Shown piece by piece: positions 1-5,557 of a stretch of 7,733 bases of DNA. Position 1 is the stretch's first letter. Each line of letters starts with the position of its first letter. Location: NCBI GenBank assembly GCA_938039195.1, contig CALHVK010000130.1, forward strand, positions 1-7,733, given 5' to 3'. This DNA is from an uncultured Carnobacteriaceae bacterium. Lineage in GTDB: Bacteria > Bacillota > Bacilli > Lactobacillales > Aerococcaceae. The notes below the pieces were generated by a model that was not told where the DNA came from, made no database searches, and was given only the letters and a program-made list of their open reading frames with translations. Both the position numbers and the translations under genes were made by a program.

Positions 1-609
1 ATAGACAAATTGCACGCGTTTCGCTTCGAGGCGGTGATTCCTTGCCTCGGATAAAATATCCGTGAGGCGGTCGGGTCTATGCACGAGATAGGCTTTTCCT
101 TTCATCTTCAATAGGCCAGAAATTGTCCGAAGCAAGTCTTCCAGTGGCAAATGCACTTCATGGCGAGCAATCGTGTAGGCTTCCTTCAAATTGGTTTGAT
201 TCGTTTCTTTTACCTTGAAATAAGGCGGATTGCAGGTAATAAAGTCGACCGAATCTTTCGGGATGATGCCTTTTAACTGACGGATATCCTGATTGATAAA
301 CGTGATGCGGTCTTCTAAGTCGTTGAGTTGGTTCGTACGCATCGCCATATCCCATAGCTGTTCTTGGATTTCAACAGCGGTAATGTGATTTTGCGTCTTA
401 TGGCTGAGTAAAAATGCTACCGCACCGTTACCAGAGCACAGATCAACAATGGTGGCCTTTCTGCTTTTTGCGATATTTGCAAAGTCTGCTAAAAGGACGG
501 CATCCAGCGAAAATGAGAAAACCTCACGACTTTGAATGATATCAATATTTTCTTTTTCGAGTCGATCGAGTCGCTCATGCGATTTCAATGGGACTTCCTT
601 TTTTGTCAT
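1..609 (-). CDS. yabB: tRNA1(Val) adenine-N6 methyltransferase, YabB/TrmN6 type (3' end outside window)
   Basis: Translating the minus strand from the ATG at 609-607 gives an open frame of exactly 203 codons that runs off the left edge, so the C-terminus is missing (I recall family members of about 250 residues). It is a class I SAM-dependent methyltransferase. The SAM-binding motif I is IVDLCSGNGAVAF at residues 54-66, an acidic AVE follows at 78-80, and the amino-methyltransferase motif NPPYF is at 127-131. The N-terminus (residues 12-40, ERLDRLE then FSFSLDAVLLADF) is typical of the COG4123 group, whose E. coli member methylates N6 of A37 in tRNA-Val. The target here is inferred from the family. 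The start is supported by AGGAG at 620-624, 10 bases upstream, with a second purine-rich stretch directly before the ATG. It is divergent from the yvlB-like gene. Family assignment is firm, exact substrate less so. Confidence 0.88.
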   Translation of the reverse strand, partial: MTKKEVPLKSHERLDRLEKENIDIIQSREVFSFSLDAVLLADFANIAKSRKATIVDLCSGNGAVAFLLSHKTQNHITAVEIQEQLWDMAMRTNQLNDLEDRITFINQDIRQLKGIIPKDSVDFITCNPPYFKVKETNQTNLKEAYTIARHEVHLPLEDLLRTISGLLKMKGKAYLVHRPDRLTDILSEARNHRLEAKRVQFVY

Positions 610-641
610 TTCCTTCCAACTCCTACAATTACTGTATCCAA

Positions 642-670
642 AGTGTAACAACAAATTGGTAATGGCGCAA
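642..670 (-). promoter_or_regulatory. candidate sigma-A promoter for the methyltransferase gene
   Basis: On the minus strand, TTGCGC (670-665) and TACACT (647-642) are separated by 17 bases, and TGT directly before the -10 gives an extended -10. This would start transcription near 635, about 25 bases before the ATG and upstream of the AGGAG site. The -35 matches the consensus at only three positions, so this is a weak prediction by eye. It lies just outside the palindromic element at 690-877. Confidence 0.35.
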
Positions 671-689
671 GAAGGGACACTATATAAGA

Positions 690-877
690 AAGATTCCTTC
701 GAATTCCTACGGATTTATTTATACATTGCTGTAATGGGGTACCGGTTCGAGCCAAGGTCTCTCACCTTTAAAGCCTCAAAGAGAATGTACGGAATAAATT
801 CCTACATTCTCTATTTCGCATTTAATACAATTCCCCATTACTGCAAGTATAAAATCCGTTGAATTCTACGGAATCTT
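690..877. repeat. 188-bp imperfect palindromic element with nested hairpins (MITE-like or structured RNA)
   Basis: The left arm (690-739) and right arm (833-877) are inverted copies. They share, in order, AAGATTCC, GAATTC, ACGGATTT, ATAC and GTAATGGGG, with short unmatched stretches of 1 to 6 bases between these blocks. The interior holds two further perfect hairpins: AAGGT-CTCTC-ACCTT at 754-768, and GAGAATGTA/TACATTCTC at 781-811, whose stem continues as GGAA/TTCC around a TAAA loop. The trinucleotide AGA flanks both ends (687-689 and 878-880), which could be a short target-site duplication or chance. No transposase or open frame belongs to it. It could be a small non-autonomous mobile element, or a transcribed structured RNA. 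The inverted repeat itself is directly visible; its nature is inference. Confidence 0.75.
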
Positions 878-1048
878 AGAACGTCATTATCAAATTGTAG
901 GGGGAGGAAAGATAAAACACTCGATATACAACTTTGGGTTTAGAGAAGGTTGGACGAAAAATCCACCTTAGGTCCTATGATTTCATCAGTGAAGTTTTGT
1001 ACACTAAGAATGTAATCAAGAACGAACCGATTTAAGGGGGAAACGAAA

Positions 1049-2485
1049 ATGAATCAAAAAGATAGAATTTTAGAATTAGTAGACAAAGGAATTATTTCAG
1101 CAGAGGAAGCAGTAGTCTTACTCGAAAAAATGGGTGAGAAGGCAAGTGCGAAAGAACAACCTACTTCTAGTCAATTAGACTCTGTCATGGAAGGTGTGGC
1201 AAGTGCCTTTACTAAATTCTCTGCCAAAAGTGACCAAACAAATGACGCTATCCAAGTGGTGTTGAAGCGCGCGAAGGAAATTGATCGACGCATCGATGAA
1301 ATCAGAACGGCTGAGCAATTGGATTCGTTAACCGTTGATGAAGAAATGGAACTTGTTCGTCTGCAAGAAGAAGCGGAGCAATTAAACAACCAATATAAGA
1401 GTTTGTTACAAGAGAAAAAACAAGCCGATGCAAAAGTAAAAGCTGAAAAGAAACAAGAATGGGAAGAAAGCTTTAAGAAAGCGAAGAAGAAAGTGCAAGA
1501 CACTGACTGGGAAGATAAAACTCGTAGAACAGCGGGAACTATTACTTCATGGGCTGCAAAATTTGCAGACTCAATTGTGACAGCTGTGGGATCAGTCATT
1601 CAAAATACAGAAGCGAACATGCCTTACTTAGAAGCCAAAAACGGCAAAAAAGTACCGTATCATTTCCACCAAGTGATTGATGATGCGAGCATTCTCGATT
1701 TCAAAGTGGCCAACGGAATACTCCGAGTGAAGACTGTTCCTGGTAACACAATGACGATTGAAGGAAATTGCCGCGTGGCTGCGCAAGACGAAGAGTTTTT
1801 CGATGCAGAAGGATTTGTTCGTGACCGCGTGAAGGTGGGCGTAGACGACGATAAGATTGTCATCAAGAGTGTCAGCAAGCGCGTATACTGCGACTGGACC
1901 GTTTCACTTCCACAAAAGGTTTATGACTATGTGGCGATAAAAGGCTTAAACACAACACTTCATTTGAAAGAGTTAGAAGGAAAAGATTATTACTTCGAAG
2001 TGGATAATGGAGATATTCGTTTGAAGGATGTCAAAGGGGTTCTTCTTGAAGCAGAAACCGTGAATGGAAATCTTAAATATGAACAACTTGATTTCAAAGA
2101 TATCGTTTCTGAAACGGTGAATGGGAATATTTATCTCGATGGTCAATTCCTTGGAACGAAGCTAGAAGCCGTAACAGGAAATATTAAAGTAGCAGTCGCA
2201 CATCCAGAAACGAAAAAAGTAGATGTTGAAACCGTAAATGGAAATATTAAGATTGAAGTTGCTGAAGAAGTTGGACTGGAAGCCGATATTGAAACATCCC
2301 TTGGTTCGATTCACTTTGATAAAACCGTCTTTGAAGTGATTCGACAAACGAAGGATTTAGCCGAAAGAAGTGCATTAATTCGCAAAACTCGAGATTCAAT
2401 GACACGAGTAGTCGCAGAAACTACAACTGGAAATATACAAATAAATCAGCTACAATCAGATTCAAGTAGCAAGAAAGAAGGATAA
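1049..2485 (+). CDS. yvlB: YvlB-like DUF4097 protein with SHOCT-like N-terminus and coiled coil
   Basis: This 478-residue protein has three parts. Residues 1-30 (KDRILELVDKGIISAEEA) form the short N-terminal helical domain common in YvlB/LiaF-type proteins. Residues about 58-160 are highly charged and Lys/Glu-rich, predicted coiled coil. From about residue 205 a beta-rich DUF4097 domain carries repeated E-T-V-N-G-N-type motifs at 336, 355, 373, 394, 415 and 457, suggesting stacked beta strands. No signal peptide or membrane segment is evident, so it is probably cytoplasmic or peripheral. B. subtilis YvlB, as I recall, is shorter, and the coiled coil accounts for the extra length. AAGGGGG (1034-1040) precedes the ATG by 8 bases. 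It heads an operon with PspC- and YvlD-like genes; related gene pairs in lactic acid bacteria are reported in the CesR/LiaR envelope-stress regulon, but I could not identify an operator. Molecular function is unknown. Confidence 0.87.
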   Translation: MNQKDRILELVDKGIISAEEAVVLLEKMGEKASAKEQPTSSQLDSVMEGVASAFTKFSAKSDQTNDAIQVVLKRAKEIDRRIDEIRTAEQLDSLTVDEEMELVRLQEEAEQLNNQYKSLLQEKKQADAKVKAEKKQEWEESFKKAKKKVQDTDWEDKTRRTAGTITSWAAKFADSIVTAVGSVIQNTEANMPYLEAKNGKKVPYHFHQVIDDASILDFKVANGILRVKTVPGNTMTIEGNCRVAAQDEEFFDAEGFVRDRVKVGVDDDKIVIKSVSKRVYCDWTVSLPQKVYDYVAIKGLNTTLHLKELEGKDYYFEVDNGDIRLKDVKGVLLEAETVNGNLKYEQLDFKDIVSETVNGNIYLDGQFLGTKLEAVTGNIKVAVAHPETKKVDVETVNGNIKIEVAEEVGLEADIETSLGSIHFDKTVFEVIRQTKDLAERSALIRKTRDSMTRVVAETTTGNIQINQLQSDSSSKKEG

Positions 2486-2490
2486 ACAAA

Positions 2491-2787
2491 ATGAAAAAAT
2501 TAAGACGCTCAAGAAAGAACAGAGTTGTTTGTGGGGTGTTGGGAGGTATTGCAGAATACTTCGATGTAGATCCAACAATTGTACGTGTGCTGTATATCCT
2601 TTTTAGTTTCTCAGGATTCCCTATTTTCCTATACCTCTTACTTGCTATCATTATTCCAGAAGAAAGCACTGGGTATTACCGTGACGATAGACGCAGAAAT
2701 ACGTACTATTACACTTCTGGACCTTCTCGCCCGCGTAAAACAGCGCGCCGTGTAGAAGAAGATGACGACGATTGGAGTGATTTTTAG
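2491..2787 (+). CDS. yvlC: PspC-domain membrane protein (YvlC-like)
   Basis: A 98-residue protein that is mostly a single PspC domain. Residues 3-57 contain the family pattern: basic N-terminus, GVLGGIAEYFDVDPTIVRVLY, then a hydrophobic membrane segment (about 30-55) ending in IIIPEE. The C-terminal 40 residues are an Arg/Tyr-rich linker followed by an acidic tail EEDDDDWSDF. PspC domains are small inner-membrane modules associated with envelope stress (the phage shock response in proteobacteria, LiaR/CesR-type responses in Firmicutes). The ATG lies 5 bases after the stop of the YvlB-like gene, with the purine-rich AAGAAGGA at 2475-2482 as ribosome binding site. Its stop codon overlaps the start of the next gene by one base, so the two are probably translationally coupled. 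The domain call is secure; its partner and exact role are inferred from the operon. Confidence 0.92.
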   Translation: MKKLRRSRKNRVVCGVLGGIAEYFDVDPTIVRVLYILFSFSGFPIFLYLLLAIIIPEESTGYYRDDRRRNTYYYTSGPSRPRKTARRVEEDDDDWSDF

Positions 2788-3125
2788 TGTCAATTACTAA
2801 AAAGATTGCCATTAACACATTAGGGTTCTTGGTGATTGCGTGGTTTATACCACAATTTTACGTTACAAACTGGGTAGCAGCGCTTGTTGCAAGTATCGTG
2901 CTTGCGGTACTAAACCTATTCGTTAAACCGATTTTATTCCTTTTAACATTGCCAGTAACGATTGTAACGTTTGGATGCTTTAGCTTTGTGTTAAATGCGA
3001 TGATGTTAAGCTTAACATCATGGTTTGTAGGACCGGGATTCTCATTCTCGGATCCACTCATTACCTTAGTAGTAAGCATTCTGTTAACGATTTTCCAACG
3101 CTTTGTTGAAAATCTAGTTGACTAA
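2787..3125 (+). CDS. yvlD: phage holin family 4 membrane protein (YvlD-like)
   Basis: A 112-residue, strongly hydrophobic protein with about four membrane segments (near residues 5-20, 27-46, 48-76 and 88-107). The stretch from 41 to 76 (LNLFVKPILFLLTLPVTIVT then FGCFSFVLNAMML) carries the conserved NPxxKPxxxxLTLPxTxxTxG-like pattern of PF04020, the family of B. subtilis YvlD. Despite the family name there is no sign of a phage context. The start is GTG at 2787-2789, overlapping the TAG stop of the PspC gene by one base. GGAG at 2774-2777 lies 9 bases upstream, inside the PspC coding sequence, and supports this start. It is the last gene of the yvl-type operon; only a weak 5-bp hairpin follows. 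Function is unknown beyond membrane localisation and likely envelope-stress association. Confidence 0.9.
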   Translation: MSITKKIAINTLGFLVIAWFIPQFYVTNWVAALVASIVLAVLNLFVKPILFLLTLPVTIVTFGCFSFVLNAMMLSLTSWFVGPGFSFSDPLITLVVSILLTIFQRFVENLVD

Positions 3126-3203
3126 AGCAATTGGAAAACACCGGGTTTTATTTAACGATGAATCGATAGTGTATTTGAAGTTAGGAAAGGAATTAACTTA
3201 CAG

Positions 3204-4163
3204 ATGAAAATAGCAATTTTGGGACTCGGAGTTATAGGAACAACATATGCCTATGCTTTTCAAAAAGCTGGTCATCAAGTCGAACATATCTTGAGAGAAG
3301 CTAAACGTAAAGACGCACCAGATAGTCTGACTGTCGATTTGTTGGATGGGCGCTATAACTCTAAAGGAGAAGTTAAACAGGATACTTATACTGTTCAAAT
3401 TGCTAATCCAGGTACAGAATATGATTTCATTTTTCTAAGTGTACGTAATGGCCTCATAAAAGAAGCTGTAAAAACATTAAAAGATAATGGAATCAAAGGA
3501 ACATTAGTTTTTTTCTGCAATTTCTGGAACACTAGAGAAGAAATTGAAGAGTGGGCGGATGGATATAACTATATCATCGCATTCCCAACAGCAGGAGGAT
3601 ATATGGTTCCGGGCCATCTGGAAGGGGTCTTGTTTGGTCATCTGATGCTGGAAAGTGAGAGTAAAGCAAAGATTCCAAATTATACGGAATTAATCTCACT
3701 ATTGGCTTCAGCAGATTTGAAGTGTGAGATTCCACATGACATGATTGAGTGGATTTGGATTCATATGGCGATTAATTCTGGTGTTACATCGACTGCTGCT
3801 CGTTCAGGAAATTTGAAGAATCCGCAACAATTAGCTTTGAATTTGATGAACAATTCTTCAGAATTATCTTTAGCAATTAAAACTATTCGAGAAGCTCTGA
3901 AAGTTGTCGAAGCTCGTGGTGTGAATTTGAAGTTGTATAAGTCAGAAATATTACCGTATAAAATTCCTATTTGGATTGCTAGTAGAGCGATGAAAATTAT
4001 GTTTGCTAAGAATGAGTTAACAAGAAAAATCATGACTCTTCATAATGACAAACAGGATATTCTTTATTGCTGTGAAAGTGTTTATCAGACTGGCCGTGAA
4101 TTAGGTGTGAATATGCCTTTGATGGAGTCCAATTTGACTGGAATAGGAATTCCAATAAAATGA
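3204..4163 (+). CDS. ketopantoate reductase family (PanE/ApbA-like) NAD(P)-dependent oxidoreductase, divergent
   Basis: A 319-residue protein. It opens with a Rossmann dinucleotide-binding fold (MKIAILGLGVIGTTYAYAF; GxGxxG at 7-12). The FLSVRNG at 77-83 and the FFCNFWN at 103-109 correspond to conserved stretches of the PanE N-terminal domain, and the C-terminal half from about 180 resembles ApbA_C. PanE reduces 2-dehydropantoate to pantoate for coenzyme A synthesis. By hand alignment, the motif W-R-K-L-A-V-N of E. coli PanE, which holds the catalytic lysine, reads W-I-H-M-A-I-N here (185-191), so histidine 187 replaces the lysine. The following conserved Asn is Thr195. A different 2-oxoacid or hydroxyacid substrate, or lost activity, is therefore possible, and I give no gene symbol. 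The ribosome binding site AGGAAAGGA (3183-3191) is 12 bases from the ATG, rather long, but the Rossmann motif fixes the start. It stands alone, with its own terminator. Confidence 0.82.
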   Translation: MKIAILGLGVIGTTYAYAFQKAGHQVEHILREAKRKDAPDSLTVDLLDGRYNSKGEVKQDTYTVQIANPGTEYDFIFLSVRNGLIKEAVKTLKDNGIKGTLVFFCNFWNTREEIEEWADGYNYIIAFPTAGGYMVPGHLEGVLFGHLMLESESKAKIPNYTELISLLASADLKCEIPHDMIEWIWIHMAINSGVTSTAARSGNLKNPQQLALNLMNNSSELSLAIKTIREALKVVEARGVNLKLYKSEILPYKIPIWIASRAMKIMFAKNELTRKIMTLHNDKQDILYCCESVYQTGRELGVNMPLMESNLTGIGIPIK

Positions 4164-4177
4164 TAAAAATAAATAGC

Positions 4178-4227
4178 GCACCTTTAGTAAGGGTTGAAAT
4201 ATTAATTTCAATTCTAACTAAAGGTGC
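4178..4227 (+). terminator. long hairpin terminator after the reductase gene
   Basis: The outer arms GCACCTTTAGT (4178-4188) and ACTAAAGGTGC (4217-4227) pair perfectly. After one A-A mismatch, the inner arms (4190-4200 and 4205-4215) continue with 11 pairs, two of them G-U, closed by an ATTA loop. The total is a 22-bp stem in 50 bases. The downstream sequence CTATTTTAT gives a moderate U-tract. It lies 15 bases after the reductase stop codon. Confidence 0.8.
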
Positions 4228-4264
4228 CTATTTTATATCATAAGATAGTTGTGAATTAAGCAAA

Positions 4265-4297
4265 AAAAGATTCCGTAAATTTTCTACGGAATCTTTT
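4265..4297. terminator. bidirectional terminator between convergent genes
   Basis: A perfect 13-bp stem, AAAAGATTCCGTA (4265-4277) against TACGGAATCTTTT (4285-4297), with a 7-base loop. On the minus strand it ends in seven consecutive Ts (complement of 4262-4268) and serves the DUF421 gene, whose stop is at 4306-4308. On the plus strand it ends TCTTTTAATTT and backs up the reductase terminator. Its right arm shares an exact 14-mer with the palindromic element at 690-877. Confidence 0.88.
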
Positions 4298-4305
4298 AAT
4301 TTCAA

Positions 4306-4938
4306 TTAGTATTTCACAACCATTAATTGGCCGCTATTGTATTCTGCAAGGAATACATCTGAAACATCTTGAATATCTTGGGCAGCCAGTTGTTCAGTCA
4401 CCCAATCTTCTGTTTTGTTGATGACTTCTAAAACATTTTGTTGAATAACTCCATCAGTAATGAGAGGATATTTTGGGTTTTCTTCCCCCGATTTTGTGAG
4501 GATTAATTGTCCGTTTTGCTCTAAAATCGCACTTTTTACATCTCGAATGGAGAAGACACCTTGTGCGCGTAGTTTGAAGGCAACTTCTTGAGCCGTTAGA
4601 CCAGCTAAACGCACATTTTCAACATCAATTTTCCCATGTCTAATTAACTGTAGAGGTTCTCCGTCAATCAACTTCTTGACTTGGCGGTTGTTTGTTTTTA
4701 CCCAACGAAGCGACAACACTAAGGCGAACCAGATTAATAAGATGATGCAGTATTGTAAGATGGTAATGGAGGGATTATAAATCACACCCCCGATAATTCC
4801 CCCGAGTACATAGTTTTGTATTTGGTCACTTGCAGATGTAGGGGCGAGGTTTCCTTTCCCAGTGTAGTTGATTACAACAATTAATGATAATAGTCCAAGT
4901 GCAAGTTTGATTGCGACATCGATATATGAAAAGTTCAA
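4306..4938 (-). CDS. DUF421 (YetF-like) membrane protein
   Basis: A 210-residue protein with three hydrophobic segments (about residues 8-25, 42-55 and 58-79), then a soluble, probably cytoplasmic domain. The soluble part has the DUF421 hallmarks: DGEPLQLIRHGKI near 93-105, LRAQGVFSIRDVKSAILEQNG near 124-144, and a second half ending in FLAEYNSGQLMVVKY. B. subtilis YetF and YrbG belong to this family; DUF421 proteins are best known from Bacillus spores, and their role in lactic acid bacteria is unknown. The start is TTG (4938-4936), which is supported by an ideal AAGGAGG at 4954-4948, 9 bases upstream, lying within the last codons of the DUF3290 gene. Only one base separates the two genes, so they form an operon and are probably translationally coupled. 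A strong terminator follows 9 bases after the stop. Confidence 0.9.
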   Translation of the reverse strand: MNFSYIDVAIKLALGLLSLIVVINYTGKGNLAPTSASDQIQNYVLGGIIGGVIYNPSITILQYCIILLIWFALVLSLRWVKTNNRQVKKLIDGEPLQLIRHGKIDVENVRLAGLTAQEVAFKLRAQGVFSIRDVKSAILEQNGQLILTKSGEENPKYPLITDGVIQQNVLEVINKTEDWVTEQLAAQDIQDVSDVFLAEYNSGQLMVVKY

Positions 4939-4939
4939 C

Positions 4940-5389
4940 TTATTCAGCCTCCTTAATCGTCACTTTTGGATTTTGCAATTCCATTTTTTCGAGTAGGTAA
5001 TGTTCCGGGCTATCCCCTGTTAATACTCGATAGAATTGATCGCCAACTTTTACGATGGCTCCATCCGTTGCGGCTTCAGTATTAATATAGAGATCTTCTT
5101 TATTAACATGTAAATCTTGAGCGATCGTTTCAACGAAGCGAAGGGCTCCAGAATATTGATTTTCTGAATTTTTAGAAGACTGTAAGCCTTCAATCTTAGA
5201 ACCAGCAAGAATTAAGATACCGATGACGGCGATTAATGCTAATTCGCGAAATTTTGTGTCTTGTTTATTTTTAAAATAACGATATAAGGCAATTGCTAAA
5301 ATAACAATGACAAAAAGTGTCAGTCCTAATTGAATATAATCAATTTGTTGAACTTTACTTTTTAAAAATTCATATGAATAAAATACCAT
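4940..5389 (-). CDS. DUF3290 family membrane protein
   Basis: A 149-residue protein with two membrane segments (about residues 18-39 and 48-64) separated by a short basic loop (YRYFKNKQDTKFRE), followed by a soluble domain of about 85 residues (YSGALRFVETIAQDLHV, then GDQFYRVL and HYLLEKMEL). This matches DUF3290, a small family of unknown function found mostly in Lactobacillales and often next to DUF421 genes. The ATG is preceded by TAGGAGGA (5404-5397) with 7 bases between AGGAGG and the start. It is the first gene of a two-gene operon with the DUF421 gene and is divergent from hprK. The gene pairing suggests that the two products form one membrane complex; that is inference. Family recognition is from memory of the pattern and context. 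Confidence 0.85.
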   Translation of the reverse strand: MVFYSYEFLKSKVQQIDYIQLGLTLFVIVILAIALYRYFKNKQDTKFRELALIAVIGILILAGSKIEGLQSSKNSENQYSGALRFVETIAQDLHVNKEDLYINTEAATDGAIVKVGDQFYRVLTGDSPEHYLLEKMELQNPKVTIKEAE

Positions 5390-5419
5390 GTTTTTTCCTC
5401 CTATTCAGAAACTTAGAAT

Positions 5420-5447
5420 ATTATATAAAATCCTATAAAATATTCAA
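5420..5447 (-). promoter_or_regulatory. sigma-A promoter of the DUF3290-DUF421 operon
   Basis: On the minus strand, TTGAAT (5447-5442) and a perfect TATAAT (5425-5420) are separated by 16 bases. Transcription would start near 5413, leaving a leader of about 25 bases that includes the AGGAGG site. An AT palindrome, AAAAAATATTTTTT (5469-5482), lies about 20 bases upstream of the -35 and could act as an UP element or a bend. Confidence 0.7.
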
Positions 5448-5532
5448 GTAGGTTGCTCAATTTTTTAAAAAAAATATTTTTTAGATTATTTGGCAGAATG
5501 AACAGAAGTTTAATAAATTCTAAAAGCATACA

Positions 5533-5546
5533 AGAAAGCGCTCAAA
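5533..5546 (+). promoter_or_regulatory. candidate cre (CcpA-binding) site in the hprK promoter
   Basis: The 14 bases AGAAAGCGCTCAAA match the cre consensus TGWNANCGNTNWCA at 8 of 10 specified positions, including the central GAAAGCGCT core; the mismatches are the first T and the C at position 13. It ends just before the extended -10, where bound CcpA would block RNA polymerase. Since HprK produces the HPr-Ser-P corepressor of CcpA, this would be a feedback loop. No binding data are available, so this is a motif match only. Confidence 0.45.
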
Positions 5547-5557
5547 TATGGTATAGT
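5547..5557 (+). promoter_or_regulatory. extended -10 promoter of hprK-lgt-gpsA
   Basis: TATG-G-TATAGT (5547-5557) is a full TRTGN extended -10 element followed by a good -10 hexamer. The region 17 bases upstream (TACAAG, 5529-5534) is a poor -35, as is usual for extended -10 promoters. Transcription would start near 5564, about 20 bases before the preferred hprK start at 5586. Confidence 0.65.

Larger units (their letters stand above)
610..1048. other. divergent intergenic region (439 bp) with palindromic element and yvl operon leader
   Basis: No convincing gene is seen here. From left to right it holds the methyltransferase ribosome binding site and candidate promoter (610-670), the palindromic element (690-877), and about 170 bases leading into the yvlB-like gene. 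In that last part there is a hairpin at 946-969 (AAGG-T-TGGA against TCCA-CCTT, loop of 7) and a -10-like TATGAT at 976-981. The nearest -35-like TTGGAC (950-955) is 20 bases away, which is too far, so I cannot name the yvl operon promoter. The ribosome binding site AAGGGGG ends at 1040. An open frame crossing 536-862 overlaps the methyltransferase gene and the palindrome, has no ribosome binding site and no recognisable protein, and is not called. Confidence 0.6.

Noticed and set aside
741..770. tRNA-like T-arm sequence GGTTCGAGCC
   Set aside because: The flanking bases (ACCGG and CAAGG) do not form a five-pair T stem, and no acceptor, D-arm or anticodon arm can be drawn around it.
536..862. 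108-codon plus-strand open frame
   Set aside because: It overlaps the start of the methyltransferase gene and most of the palindromic element, has no ribosome binding site and no recognisable domain.
934..1035. Short TTG-initiated frame of 33 codons just before the yvlB-like gene
   Set aside because: The only strong Shine-Dalgarno-like stretch (899-906) is too far from the TTG and is followed in this frame by a stop at 913-915; the peptide resembles nothing I know.
1171..1599. 142-codon minus-strand open frame inside the yvlB-like gene
   Set aside because: It is antisense to the coiled-coil coding region; its Ser/Phe-rich composition is what an opposite-strand reading of Lys/Glu/Ala codons gives.
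2787..3125. Phage lysis gene or prophage remnant, suggested by the holin family name
   Set aside because: PF04020 members such as YvlD are chromosomal envelope genes, and no endolysin, integrase or structural phage gene is nearby.
3135..3149. Possible terminator AAAAC-ACCGG-GTTTT after the yvlD-like gene
   Set aside because: The stem has only five pairs, four of them A-T, and lacks a real U-tract, so it is too weak to call.
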